Shown here: positions 43,529-52,493 of the stretch, one piece after another
How positions within the stretch are numbered: position 1 is the stretch's first letter
How the letters are laid out: each line of letters starts with the position of its first letter
DNA from: Hyphomonas sp.
GTDB lineage: Bacteria; Pseudomonadota; Alphaproteobacteria; Caulobacterales; Hyphomonadaceae
DNA: 64,000 bases
Assembly (NCBI GenBank): GCA_013791775.1
Contig: VMTE01000025.1
Span: 1 to 64,000, forward strand
Direction of reading: 5' to 3'
The notes under the pieces: model-generated
The model's input: only the letters and a program-made list of their open reading frames with translations
Databases searched by the model: none
What the model was told of the DNA's origin: nothing
Position numbers and translations under genes: made by a program

Positions 43529-43754
43529 CTGGTCTCTTCGGGGCGGAAATGTCGTGAATGCGGCGGCAGGGCGTGTGATCCGGCCAGCCCTATGGCCCGT
43601 TGCGGCGTCAGCAGCAACAGGGGCAGCAGCCCGAAGCGTTAATAGCGACCATCGACATGCGCGCTCCGATAACACCTTACGCCGCGAAAGCCAATAATCT
43701 GCTGATCCATGACGCGACGGCGTCCGTAGAAAGCGCTGGAAACGGACGATGTGC

Positions 43755-43857
43755 AGTCCTATGTGTTGTGGCATCGCCCTGAGGGTATCAACTCCGGGCG
43801 GGCGTTAAGTCCGTGCAGAGATGCCCCGGCTCGACCCCCGTCCCTCAGTGAAGGACT
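43755..43857 (+). promoter_or_regulatory. Structured folE leader with pseudoknot potential and ribosome-site sequestration
   Basis: Three perfect helices can form before folE. P1 is AGTCCT (43755-43760) with AGGACT (43852-43857), which contains the Shine-Dalgarno AAGGA. P2 is CTGAGGG (43779-43785) with CCCTCAG (43842-43848), nested in P1. A third, GGCATC (43770-43775) with GATGCC (43820-43825), crosses P2 and would be a pseudoknot. A second AGTCC at 43808-43812 competes for GGACT at the ribosome site. A candidate RNA called the folE motif has been reported from alphaproteobacteria; I could not test a match. The rest of the 336-bp gap (43529-43754) shows no gene. Confidence 0.6.
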
Positions 43858-43864
43858 AAAACCA

Positions 43865-44491
43865 ATGGCTATGGACGCCGTCACACCCAAGAACGACCTC
43901 ATCCGTGCGGATTCCGTGATCCGCCCGACGCAGGAACAGGCCGAAGAGGCCGTCCGCACGCTCATCGCCTGGGCGGGAGACGACCCAAGGCGCGAAGGCC
44001 TGATCGACACGCCCAAGCGCGTCGTCAACGCCTACAAGGAATGGTTCGAGGGGTACGGCGAAGACCCGGTCAAATACCTCAGCCGCACTTTCGAGGATGT
44101 GCAAGGCTATGACGACATCGTCATGCTGCGCAATATCGAGGTCGAAAGCCATTGCGAGCACCACATGGCACCGTTCATCGGCAAGGCCTTCGTGGCCTAC
44201 AAGCCGTCGCACGCTGTTGTCGGAATCTCGAAACTCGCCCGCGTAGTCGAAATTTTCGCCAAGCGCCTGCAAACACAGGAAACCATGACCGCGCAGATCT
44301 GCGACGCCATCACCGAAAGCCTCGCGCCGATGGGCACCGCCGTGCTGATCGAAGCCGAGCATCAGTGCATGTCCACACGCGGCGTGCACCACCGCCACGT
44401 CACCACAGTGACGACGCAGTTCACCGGCGTCTTCAAATCGGACGCAGACCTGCGCAACCGCTTCCTTCGCATGAGCGAGCAGCAGACCTGA
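43865..44491 (+). CDS. folE: GTP cyclohydrolase I (FolE1)
   Basis: Converts GTP to dihydroneopterin triphosphate, the first step to tetrahydrofolate. 208 residues, decameric cytoplasmic enzyme. Zinc ligands are Cys97 and His100 in [10 protein letters not shown], and Cys168 in [32 protein letters not shown] is intact. AAGGA lies 9-10 bases before the ATG at 43865; an ATG at 43871 is possible. The leader is strongly structured and may regulate translation. The gene is divergent from cysS. Confidence 0.96.
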   Translation: MAMDAVTPKNDLIRADSVIRPTQEQAEEAVRTLIAWAGDDPRREGLIDTPKRVVNAYKEWFEGYGEDPVKYLSRTFEDVQGYDDIVMLRNIEVESHCEHHMAPFIGKAFVAYKPSHAVVGISKLARVVEIFAKRLQTQETMTAQICDAITESLAPMGTAVLIEAEHQCMSTRGVHHRHVTTVTTQFTGVFKSDADLRNRFLRMSEQQT

Positions 44492-44513
44492 CACCGGACG
44501 GCACGGCACAGAC

Positions 44514-44547
44514 AAAACGCCCGTCATGGTTTCATGGCGGGCGTTTT
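44514..44547. terminator. Rho-independent terminator after folE, symmetric
   Basis: AAAACGCCCG (44514-44523) pairs with CGGGCGTTTT (44538-44547). The loop contains a second short pair (CATG/CATG). The A tract before and T tract after make it potentially active in both directions. Confidence 0.88.
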
Positions 44548-44643
44548 CTGTTGAATGAGGTTGCGCGCGAAACCGGCGGCGCTATCAATCCTCCGGCGTA
44601 GAGTTAACCTTGAATCAGACCACGCCCCGGGAGATGAAACACC

Positions 44644-44964
44644 ATGAAGAAAACCCTGATCCTCGCCGTCCTCGCCGCAGCGGCCCTGCCCGCTTTCGCC
44701 GGATCAACGACCGTCGAGTTCGCACCGGCTGAAGGCGACGCACTCGTTGCCGTGTTCAGCGACGACATGACCGTGACGTTCAATGGCGGCGAGCCCGTCG
44801 CCTACACGATGGACGAGTCGGCCCGGAAAGTCTGCTCCACCGTCAATGGCGCCGACGACTGCGCCATTTTTGAAACCTGGGGCAACGAAGTCGGCCACGT
44901 CACGCCTTACACCACCCTGCAGGGCTCTGCGGGCACCGCGACGGTGACGGCGAAAACCGAGTAA
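44644..44964 (+). CDS. Small secreted hypothetical protein
   Basis: A 106-residue protein with a Sec signal peptide (MKKTLILAVLAAAALPAFA, cleavage after AFA, near residue 19). The mature 87 residues contain two cysteines, CSTVNGADDC, spaced nine apart and likely disulfide-bonded in the periplasm. The mature part is acidic and shows a beta-strand pattern. GGGAG is present ten bases before the ATG. No family recognised. It stands alone between the folE terminator and the convergent sulfotransferase gene. Confidence 0.75.
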   Translation: MKKTLILAVLAAAALPAFAGSTTVEFAPAEGDALVAVFSDDMTVTFNGGEPVAYTMDESARKVCSTVNGADDCAIFETWGNEVGHVTPYTTLQGSAGTATVTAKTE

Positions 44965-44974
44965 TCTACGTCAT

Positions 44975-45706
44975 TCAGACGTGAAATTGGAGGAGGTGCT
45001 CGTAAACCGCGAGCGCCTCCTTTTCGATTCCGGCAGCCTCGCCCGTGTGGACCGGCAGCAAGCCGGTCGGCGCGCCGAAGCCGGTTGATCGCCAGACCGA
45101 GTCGTACCAGTGCGGCGCCCAAGCGCCATCCTCCGCACGCGGACCAGATGGCCAGGCCAGCATCGCCGGGTCAAAGCCGATGCCCAGCGTCTCGCACAGG
45201 CGTGTCAGGACGCCTTCCGGGTCCGCTAGGATCCGGTCTGCATCCACCACCGGCGGCGGCGCGCCGAGCCGGTGCGTCAGGCCGGCATGCAGCGCCGCGC
45301 TCTGCGGCACGCCGATAGCTTCCAGCGACACGGTTTCCATCTTCGCCGCATAGGACGCGATCACCCGCGCCGGATGGCGCACCAGCAGGACATGCCGCTC
45401 GATTCCGCCGGCCCAGTCCATCGGGATGCCTGGCACCATATGGTGAACCATGTGCTTCTGGTAGAATACCCGCCTGCCGCCCGGAACAGGCCCGGTCAGG
45501 GCCGCCGCAATCCGTGCAGGATCGGCCTCGTGCGCTTTGAGGATCTCATCCGTCATCGGATGGTTGAGCCCCGTGATCGCCAGATAGGCAGCATAGAACG
45601 GCTCGTCCACCACCGCCGTATCGGCCCGCGCCCCGAAGCTGCGCATCATCGTGGTCGAGAGGTTCCTCGGTCCCGACCACATCGCGATCCGCACGGGCGC
45701 ACTCAT
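44975..45706 (-). CDS. Sulfotransferase family protein
   Basis: A 243-residue protein with the PAPS 5'-phosphosulfate loop IAMWSGPRNLSTTMMRSFG (about residues 7-25) and the 3'-phosphate-binding strand HVLLVRHPARVIASY. These are the two signatures of cytosolic-type sulfotransferases. The acceptor is unknown, and many bacterial members have unproven activity. It overlaps the aminotransferase gene upstream by four bases, so the two are translationally coupled and may act in one pathway. Confidence 0.82.
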   Translation of the reverse strand: MSAPVRIAMWSGPRNLSTTMMRSFGARADTAVVDEPFYAAYLAITGLNHPMTDEILKAHEADPARIAAALTGPVPGGRRVFYQKHMVHHMVPGIPMDWAGGIERHVLLVRHPARVIASYAAKMETVSLEAIGVPQSAALHAGLTHRLGAPPPVVDADRILADPEGVLTRLCETLGIGFDPAMLAWPSGPRAEDGAWAPHWYDSVWRSTGFGAPTGLLPVHTGEAAGIEKEALAVYEHLLQFHV

Positions 45707-46632
45707 GCGATCGGGGTCAGGCTTTTCGCCTGCAGGGACTTGTAGAGCCCGCGCACGCGCTGCGAGACCGGTCCACCGAGATGTTCGATCACCCGGCCGT
45801 CCACCTCGCGCACCGGTGTCACGCCGGCGAAGGTGCCGGTGATAAACGCCTCGTCAGCCGAATAGACATCAAACAGCGAGAAGCGTTTCTCCACTGCCGG
45901 GATGCCTGCCTCGCGGCACACCCGGAGAATGTTGCCGCGCGTGATGCCGCCGAGGCAGTAGTCCGGAGGCGAGGTCCACACTTCCCCGTCGCGCACGATA
46001 AAGAAGTGGGTCGAATTGCACGTCGCGACAAAGCCTGCCGGGTCCAGCATCAGCGCTTCGTCCGCCCCTGCCTTGTCGGCCTGGATGCAAGCCATGATGC
46101 AGTTCAGTTTGGAATGCGAGTTCAGCTTCTGGTCCTGCTCCGCCGGCCCCGTCCGGCGCACATGCACCGTGAACAGACTGACCCCGCGCGCCTGCACCTC
46201 CGGCACCGGCGTCTTGTATTCCGGAATGATCACGACCGTCGCCTTGCCGATCGTGAAGCGCGGCCCCTGATAAGGAGTCTTCTTGATGCCGCGCGTCACC
46301 ATCAGGCGGATGTGCACACCGTCGCGCATGCCGTTGGCCTTCAGGCAATCCATCAGGCGCGCGGTCATTTCTTCGCGCGTCAGGCCGATGTCCATGTCGA
46401 TCGTCTTGGCGCCCGCATAGAGCCGCTTCAGGTGCTCCGGCCAGAAGGCCACGCCGCCATCCATGACGCGCAGCCCCTCCCACACGCCGTCGCCGAGCAG
46501 GTAACCGGAATCGAAAACCGAGACGACCGCTTCGTCGCGGTGCTTCAGCGCGCCATTGACTGAAATCAGCACATCCGCATTACGGGGGTCGGCGACGTAA
46601 TCGTGAACGCCGTGGACTTCCTCTTCCGTCAT
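45703..46632 (-). CDS. Class IV aminotransferase (branched-chain-like)
   Basis: A 309-residue fold-type IV PLP enzyme. Conserved elements are DSGYLLGDGVWEGLRV, the basic RLYAGAKTIDMDIG, Lys175 in LNSHSKLNCIMA (PLP lysine), GADEALMLD, and GGITRGNILRVCREAGI. It resembles branched-chain or D-amino acid transaminases; the exact substrate is not clear. Its stop overlaps the sulfotransferase start and its start overlaps the hydrolase stop, each by four bases. Confidence 0.86.
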   Translation of the reverse strand: MTEEEVHGVHDYVADPRNADVLISVNGALKHRDEAVVSVFDSGYLLGDGVWEGLRVMDGGVAFWPEHLKRLYAGAKTIDMDIGLTREEMTARLMDCLKANGMRDGVHIRLMVTRGIKKTPYQGPRFTIGKATVVIIPEYKTPVPEVQARGVSLFTVHVRRTGPAEQDQKLNSHSKLNCIMACIQADKAGADEALMLDPAGFVATCNSTHFFIVRDGEVWTSPPDYCLGGITRGNILRVCREAGIPAVEKRFSLFDVYSADEAFITGTFAGVTPVREVDGRVIEHLGGPVSQRVRGLYKSLQAKSLTPIA

Positions 46633-47387
46633 GCCGCGCGCCCGAGCCAGCCGGCGATGTCGGCCACCACCTTGTCCGTACCCGGCTCATCCACGATCCA
46701 GTGCGCGTGGTCCGGATACTCGATGAAGTCGCCCTTCGCCGGGCTTTTCGCATACTTGGCCGCCACCTTGCGCACGCCTTTCGGCAGGGTAGCCCGGTCC
46801 TGACATCCGGCGATGGTCAGGGTAGGGATCGTCACCTTGCGCTCGTCCACCTCGATCCCATCGGTCATGTCACCATAAACCTTGCCGGAATCGTACAGCG
46901 CCGTCGCATAGATCGCGTCATGGCGCGCCTTCGGCACGCGGTTCAGGACGCCCCAGCTGAACCCGGTCTTCCACACCTTGTAGGATCGCTTCCGGTCCTG
47001 CCTGAGGATGATGTTGAGGAACGTCCAGGCGACCGGCAGGCCGATCTCTGCGCAGCCCTTCGGCTGGGCCGGCGTCAGGAACACCGCCTTCGACACCTCG
47101 CCGCGCTCAGCCAGCACCTGCGCGATCAGCCCGCCCATCGAATGTCCGATCACGGCCGGCTTGGCACCGTCGCGGGCCGCCAGGCGCCGCGCTTCGGCGG
47201 TGGCCGCTTCGACAAAATCCGCAAAGCCGAGGTCCGGCAGGCTTGCGGGCGGGTTTTCGCGCACGCGCCGGTCAGGAAACAGCGTGATCGCTTCGCAGGT
47301 CCAGCCGGCCGCCTCGAAACCCGGTTTCATCACATCCCACGCGCTGCCATCGCAGCCTATCCCGTGGATCATCAGCAAAGTGGCCAT
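46629..47387 (-). CDS. Alpha/beta hydrolase
   Basis: A 252-residue hydrolase with the HG oxyanion motif in MIHGIGCDG, nucleophile Ser83 in GHSMGGLIA, an acid in AGCQDRATLP and the C-terminal histidine in PDHAHWIVDEP. It is presumably a cytoplasmic esterase; the substrate is unknown. The ATG at 47387 starts MATLLMIHG; earlier in-frame residues are not family-like. It is part of the rppH-to-sulfotransferase gene string. Confidence 0.87.
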   Translation of the reverse strand: MATLLMIHGIGCDGSAWDVMKPGFEAAGWTCEAITLFPDRRVRENPPASLPDLGFADFVEAATAEARRLAARDGAKPAVIGHSMGGLIAQVLAERGEVSKAVFLTPAQPKGCAEIGLPVAWTFLNIILRQDRKRSYKVWKTGFSWGVLNRVPKARHDAIYATALYDSGKVYGDMTDGIEVDERKVTIPTLTIAGCQDRATLPKGVRKVAAKYAKSPAKGDFIEYPDHAHWIVDEPGTDKVVADIAGWLGRAA

Positions 47388-47403
47388 GGCCCTTCCCCTT
47401 CTC

Positions 47404-47919
47404 TCAGCCCTGCGGCACACGGCCCGGCAGTACGGGTTCCGTCCAGCGGCGGAAACGTTCCGCCACTTCCATATAGACCGGCCGTTTGAACGGCACGATC
47501 AGGTCCGGTGTCTCGTCCAGTTTTGCCCAGCGCCAGGCATCGAATTCCGGGGTGTGCCGATCGAGGCGCACGTCGCTGTCGGACCCCTTGAACCGCAGCG
47601 CAAACCACTTCTGCCGTTGTCCGTGGAACGGGCCGGGCAGGCGCTTCTTCAGGTCGGGCGGAAACTCGTAATGCAGCCAGTCCGGCGTCTCTTCCAACAC
47701 TTCGACAAGTTTTGCGGGAACGCCTATTTCTTCCTCAAGCTCGCGCAGGGCGCCCGCAACGGCGCTCTCGCCATCGTCAATGCCGCCTTGCGGCATCTGC
47801 CACTGGAAAGGCCCCCTGCCGTTGATCCGGCGCCCGACAAAGACGTGTCCCGCCTTGGAGAACAGGGCGAGGCCGACATTCGGCCGATACAGGCTTGAAT
47901 CAAACTTCGGCTGGGTCAC
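47404..47919 (-). CDS. rppH: RNA pyrophosphohydrolase
   Basis: Removes pyrophosphate from the 5' end of transcripts to start mRNA decay. 171 residues, with the Nudix box at 45-67 carrying all key residues (Gly45, Glu51, Arg59, Glu60, Glu63, Glu64, Gly66). YRPNVGLALF and WQMPQGGID are typical of RppH. It starts with GTG, four bases of which overlap the stop of the YibQ-like gene. Its place behind envC-ctpA-yibQ is a common alphaproteobacterial arrangement. Confidence 0.93.
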   Translation of the reverse strand: MTQPKFDSSLYRPNVGLALFSKAGHVFVGRRINGRGPFQWQMPQGGIDDGESAVAGALRELEEEIGVPAKLVEVLEETPDWLHYEFPPDLKKRLPGPFHGQRQKWFALRFKGSDSDVRLDRHTPEFDAWRWAKLDETPDLIVPFKRPVYMEVAERFRRWTEPVLPGRVPQG

Positions 47920-49196
47920 CCGCCCGTGTTTAGCCCAGACATGTCGAGGCTGCCAGTGCGCAGCGCGGGCGCTGGCTGACCGGAAATTGCCGAAACCGGT
48001 GCCAACACGAGACCCTTTTCGTCCAGTTGCCCGATCCAGTTCTTGGCCGCTTCCACCGTGACCGGGAAGGCGTAGCCGGAACCGAACGCAGCCCCCTTCT
48101 CAAGCGCGAGCGTCTCAAGGTCCATCAGCTCGGCATTGATGTCGTCCGGCGTCTGGCGGGCGTCGATGGGGCCGACAGCGCGCGAATACCGCAGACCGCT
48201 TGAGCCGGCCAGGCCAGCGAAGGCCGAGCGCTCGAAACTGCCATCGTCGATGAAGGCGAGGCCCTTCTCGCTGAGACGTTCGGCAACCGGCCCCGCAGCG
48301 GATTTGTCGGCGGCGAATTTTGCGCCCTGATAGTTCACGATCCCGAAATAGCCGGTGGCGCGCGACAGGATGGCATCCAGCCGGGCGAGGTTCGCCTTGG
48401 CGTCTGCGCCGGCCAGCAGCGTATCCGGATGCATCTTCGCCCGGCCGTAATCATAGGCCTCCATCGGCACTTCGATCAGCACTTCATGGCCGTCGGCGCG
48501 GGCCGTCTTGATCCAGTAGTCGAGGCGCTTGGAATCGAGCGCAAACGACAGGGTCACGTCGGCTGGCAGGTCGTCGATGGCGATCTGGGTCTGGGTGGCG
48601 CTGATGCCAAGGCCGCCGATCACAAGGCCCACCATCGGGCGGCCTTCCGGATTGGAGAACTTGCGCGCGTAGATGTCGGCCGGCGCCTTGCTCCTGGCCT
48701 TCGCCGGCGCTTCGGTTGCGGGGGTTGCCGAAGCGAGGCTCAGCGCCGTGCTGCCGGTCTGGGGCACGCTGCGCACCTGGCTCAGCGACTCCCCTGCCCG
48801 CACGATGCGGCCATTGATGCGGATCGCGTCTGCCGGGCTGACGGCCGGGCCGCCCTGGCCGCCGGTCACGCCGACACGGACCGCGTCGTTTTCCAGCTGT
48901 GCCAGCGCCCGTTCAAGCGCGCCGTCATCGCTCGGTTCGAGGTCGGCGAGGATATCGCCGCGGGACTTATCTTCAGGATCGGTGAAATGCGCCACGCGCA
49001 CTGGCTCGGCGTCCGGCGAATCGGTGGACTCGAACAGGGCAATTGTCCGGCTCGGGCTGGCTGCGCCGGGATCGGCCGTCACCTGGATCCCGAGCCCCAG
49101 CGATGCCGCCAGGCCGCCGAAAACGGCGAGGCTCATGCCGCCATGGACAATTCCCGTGCGGAAAGGAGACGGCTCGGACTCGCGCCGGTAACCCAT
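47916..49196 (-). CDS. Divergent polysaccharide deacetylase family protein (YibQ/DUF610)
   Basis: A 426-residue protein. An N-terminal membrane helix (HGGMSLAVFGGLAASLGLG) is followed by a variable linker and a deacetylase-like domain from about residue 190: VGLVIGGLGISATQT, LSFALDSKR, VLIEVPMEAYDYG and FIDDGSFERSAF. This matches the divergent polysaccharide deacetylase family, probably acting on envelope glycans; catalytic function is unproven. It overlaps the rppH start by four bases (GTGA). Confidence 0.9.
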   Translation of the reverse strand: MGYRRESEPSPFRTGIVHGGMSLAVFGGLAASLGLGIQVTADPGAASPSRTIALFESTDSPDAEPVRVAHFTDPEDKSRGDILADLEPSDDGALERALAQLENDAVRVGVTGGQGGPAVSPADAIRINGRIVRAGESLSQVRSVPQTGSTALSLASATPATEAPAKARSKAPADIYARKFSNPEGRPMVGLVIGGLGISATQTQIAIDDLPADVTLSFALDSKRLDYWIKTARADGHEVLIEVPMEAYDYGRAKMHPDTLLAGADAKANLARLDAILSRATGYFGIVNYQGAKFAADKSAAGPVAERLSEKGLAFIDDGSFERSAFAGLAGSSGLRYSRAVGPIDARQTPDDINAELMDLETLALEKGAAFGSGYAFPVTVEAAKNWIGQLDEKGLVLAPVSAISGQPAPALRTGSLDMSGLNTGG

Positions 49197-49328
49197 GGGC
49201 TCGACCTCTTTGCAAACGGGGACTTAATTCAGACCCCGACCATCACCCCGCAGGGTTAACAGGTCGCAAACAAAACACCCCTCCGGCCGTATTCGGGCCG
49301 GGCAATGACAGGCATTCCAAAGGTTAAT

Positions 49329-50657
49329 TCAGCCGGCCTTCATCGCCAGTTTCGAGGGCGCCGCGCGCCCCTCCCGGAGCATCTGAACGGCTTGTTCCAG
49401 CTGGAAATCCTCGCCTTCATAGCCTTCCGGCGGCTGCACGTCGGGCTTGCGCAGGTCGGGGCGCTTCTCGCCGGTCTCGTTCTCCAGCGCGTGCGGCAGA
49501 TCGGCCTCCGACCAGCGCTCGATCTTGGCGAGTTCTTCTTCGGTCAGGCGCACTTGTGTCACCATCACGTCCGGCTCGATGCCCAGCGCCTGGATCGACC
49601 GGCCCGCCGGCGTGTAATAGCGCGCCGTGGTCAGCCGGATGGCCCCCCGATCGGCGCCCAGCGGGATAACCGACTGGACCGAGCCCTTGCCGAAAGACGT
49701 CGTGCCGACCACCAGGGCGCGCTCCCGGTCCTGCAGCGCGCCGGCCACGATTTCGGAAGCCGAGGCCGAACCGCCATTGATCAGCACGATCATCGGCACG
49801 CCCTTGAACACTTCGCCCTTGGTGGCGTTGCGGCGTTCCACATCGATCGGACGCCGGCCCTGCGTCGAGACAACTTCGCCGCCCGACAGGAAATGGTCCG
49901 AAACCCTGACGGCCTCGTCGAGCAGGCCGCCGCCATTGTTCCGGAGGTCGAGCACAATGCCCTTCGGCTTGGCGCTGCGGCCAATGCCGTCGATGGCTTC
50001 CTCGAGCAGCAACGTCGTGCGCTCGTTGAAGGTGGAGACGCGGATATAGCCGATATCGCCGGGCTCCATGCGCCAGGTCACCGATTTCTGCTGGATCACG
50101 TCGCGCACCAGCTTGACCTCGAACGGATCAATGCCTTCGCGCAGGATCGTGATCTCGATCTCGGTGCCGCGCTCGCCGCGCATTTCCTTGACGGCGTCGT
50201 TCAGGGTCTGGCCGATGATCGGCTTGCCGTTGATCGCGGTGATGAAGTCGCCCGGCTTGATGCCGGCGAGGGCCGCCGGTGTACCGTCCATCGGGGAGAT
50301 GACCTTGACGAATCCGTCCTCCATCGTGACTTCGAGTCCGAGGCCGCCATATTCACCGGATGTCTGTACCTGCAGCGACTGGAAGTCTTCCGGGTCAAGA
50401 TAGCTTGAATGCGGGTCGAGCGAGGTCAGCATGCCGTTGATGGCGGCGGACATCGCCTCCTGCTCATCGATCGGCACGACATAGTCACGCTGCGCCCGGG
50501 CAAAGATTTCGGCGAACAGTTCAATCTGCTGATAGGTCGCCGTGCGCGGATCTTCGGGTGCCACGGCTTCCTGCTGAGGCCAGGCCATCGCCGCAAAGCC
50601 GACGGCCGCAGCGCCCAGAATCCCGCCAAGGGCGGTACCGGTCAGCAATGAACGCAT
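49329..50657 (-). CDS. ctpA: S41 family carboxy-terminal processing protease
   Basis: A periplasmic serine protease, 442 residues, with a signal peptide (MRSLLTGTALGGILGAAAVG). A PDZ domain lies at about 95-180 (GEYGGLGLEV, GIKPGDFITAING). The S41 domain has DLRNNGGG, the catalytic Ser region GSASASE (296-302) and Lys324 in FGKGSVQ. It trims periplasmic proteins or peptidoglycan enzymes. The start at 50657 has GGAG six bases upstream and begins the signal peptide; 50675 also has a site. The gene is 30 bp after envC. Confidence 0.93.
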   Translation of the reverse strand: MRSLLTGTALGGILGAAAVGFAAMAWPQQEAVAPEDPRTATYQQIELFAEIFARAQRDYVVPIDEQEAMSAAINGMLTSLDPHSSYLDPEDFQSLQVQTSGEYGGLGLEVTMEDGFVKVISPMDGTPAALAGIKPGDFITAINGKPIIGQTLNDAVKEMRGERGTEIEITILREGIDPFEVKLVRDVIQQKSVTWRMEPGDIGYIRVSTFNERTTLLLEEAIDGIGRSAKPKGIVLDLRNNGGGLLDEAVRVSDHFLSGGEVVSTQGRRPIDVERRNATKGEVFKGVPMIVLINGGSASASEIVAGALQDRERALVVGTTSFGKGSVQSVIPLGADRGAIRLTTARYYTPAGRSIQALGIEPDVMVTQVRLTEEELAKIERWSEADLPHALENETGEKRPDLRKPDVQPPEGYEGEDFQLEQAVQMLREGRAAPSKLAMKAG

Positions 50658-50687
50658 GTTCCACTCCAAAGTCATATCAGCGACCTT

Positions 50688-51908
50688 CTATTTGTCGCGC
50701 GGCATCCACTCTGCAGGATTCAGTACCCGGTCGCCAAGCCTTAATTCCACTGTCAACTCAGGAGGCGGATCATCGCGGTCAGGCATGCGGCCGACCGGTT
50801 CTCCGGCGCTGACGGTCTGGCCTTCGGATACATAAATCCGGCTCATCCCCGAAAGGATAACATGATATCCGTCACTTGTCCGCAGAATCAGCATATTTCC
50901 ATAGGTCCGGAACGGCCGGGCAAACTCGATCACGCCGCCGGCCGGCGCAACAACCTGCGCCTCCGCGCGGGTCTCGAACACCAGGAATTCGGTCTTGGCG
51001 CCGCTCGGCAGTGCGTCCCCGAATCCATGCAGCAGCGTGCCCGCTGCCGGCTGCTTCAGTCCGCCCAGGGTCGCCTTGCCCAGCGGATCGGCTGTCACCT
51101 TCGGCGCCGGGCTGATCGCCGTCTTGGCCTTGCCCGGCTTGGTCGTCCGCAGCGCGGCCAGTTGTAGCCGGCTCTCCGGCTTCACGCGCGGCGCCTCCGG
51201 CGCATTCGTTTCCAGCGCAGTCAGCAGGTCGCGCAGGGTGCCAGCTTCCCGGCCCAGCTTGTCCGCCCGGCTGCGGAGCCCCTCGAGACTCCCCGCGAGC
51301 CCCTCAAACGAGGCGCGCTTGGCCGCGGCCAGCTGTTCGATTTCCTCTTTCTTGAGTTTCATGTTCGCTTCGGCCACGCCGAGACGCGCCTGCTCGATCT
51401 TGATGCCGGATTCCAGCGCATTCAGCTCACTGATCTCGGCCGAGATCGCGGCGGCGCGTTCGGTCAGTTTCGGATAGGTCGCTTTCATCAGGATGGCGCG
51501 GCGGATGGCGACACCGGAATTGTCCGGGCTGACGACCAGGGCCGGCGGCCGGCGGCGATTGGCGGCGGCGAGCGCGCCAAGCAGATCCTCCAGCGCGCCT
51601 TCGCTGCTGATCAGTTCGGCGCGCGCGGTCTCCCGGCGGGCGCTGAGCCCGGCGAGCGCGGTTTCGGCCTTGCTCGCCTGTTCCTCACGGCGGCGCGCGT
51701 CCATGGCGGCAGACAGCAGCTCTCCGTCCAGCTCGCGGATGTCCAGCGCCGTGACTTCGCCCTCGCTCTCGAGGCGCCTCAGTTCATCCACCGCCGCAGC
51801 GCGTTCGGCTTCCAGCGCGTCAAGGTCAGCGCGCGTGAATGTATCCGGCGCCGCCGCGATCAGCGGTAGCATGCACAGGCAGGCAACGAGAGGCAGGAAG
51901 AAGCGCAT
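50688..51908 (-). CDS. envC: Murein hydrolase activator EnvC-like protein
   Basis: A periplasmic protein of 406 residues with a signal peptide (MRFFLPLVACLCMLPLIAAA), a long coiled coil (about 24-245) and a C-terminal LytM/M23 fold. The metal ligands of active M23 peptidases are degenerate (for example LLHGFGDALPSG and YHVILSGMSRIYVSEGQ), as in EnvC, which activates amidases at the division site. The family and gene order support this role; the partner amidase is not in the window. Confidence 0.9.
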   Translation of the reverse strand: MRFFLPLVACLCMLPLIAAAPDTFTRADLDALEAERAAAVDELRRLESEGEVTALDIRELDGELLSAAMDARRREEQASKAETALAGLSARRETARAELISSEGALEDLLGALAAANRRRPPALVVSPDNSGVAIRRAILMKATYPKLTERAAAISAEISELNALESGIKIEQARLGVAEANMKLKKEEIEQLAAAKRASFEGLAGSLEGLRSRADKLGREAGTLRDLLTALETNAPEAPRVKPESRLQLAALRTTKPGKAKTAISPAPKVTADPLGKATLGGLKQPAAGTLLHGFGDALPSGAKTEFLVFETRAEAQVVAPAGGVIEFARPFRTYGNMLILRTSDGYHVILSGMSRIYVSEGQTVSAGEPVGRMPDRDDPPPELTVELRLGDRVLNPAEWMPRDK

Positions 51909-51932
51909 CGCGCCACTCTTGCCGGCGAGGCG

Positions 51933-52493
51933 TCACTTTGACGTTAAAGCCTGCTCGAGACGGTCAAGCTCGATTCGGAAGCCGGCGACCAGCAGGTTCA
52001 CCTTGCGCGGATCGAACGCCGGGGCGTCCAGCACGAGGAACCGCAGGAGCCCGGCCGCGACGCGCGCATCCGGCCCGAACGTCTCCGGAACCCCGGTCGC
52101 CAGCGCATGCACCGCGCCGTTGCGCACCGCGATCAGCCGCTCCAGTGCGCGCTGGCGGGCGGCGTTGATCTCCACACGCTCCGGCGCGTTGAGCAGCTCC
52201 GCCGACCGCGCGCGCCGCAGCAACAATGCCACCGGCGCGATCCGGTCCGGCTGAGAGGGGTTCAGGACGGCGGTCGTGTCCGCCGTGTCATATCCCGACA
52301 GCGCGGCGACCAGCGCGCCTTGCAGGGCGCTGACGAGTCCGAGCGCCGCCCAGCGCAAGCGCGCCGCATCCTCACCGGCCGCTTCGGCTTCGCGCCGCGC
52401 CAGCCTGAGCGCTTCGAGCGCCGCGTCCAGCGCGAGCCGGACACGCTCGCCCCGGTCCTCCGGCACCGGCAGGATCGCCGGGTCGTCCGTCAT
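51933..52493 (-). CDS. Hypothetical protein
   Basis: A 186-residue protein, mostly helical, with no recognisable family: ERVRLALDAALEALRLARREA is an N-terminal helix and the C-terminal part ends in LLVAGFRIELDRLEQALTSK. No signal peptide or membrane segment is visible, so it is probably cytoplasmic. The start, ATG at 52493, overlaps the GNAT stop by four bases. It lies 24 bp before envC. The longer upstream frame reads through the GNAT gene and is rejected. Confidence 0.7.
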   Translation of the reverse strand: MTDDPAILPVPEDRGERVRLALDAALEALRLARREAEAAGEDAARLRWAALGLVSALQGALVAALSGYDTADTTAVLNPSQPDRIAPVALLLRRARSAELLNAPERVEINAARQRALERLIAVRNGAVHALATGVPETFGPDARVAAGLLRFLVLDAPAFDPRKVNLLVAGFRIELDRLEQALTSK

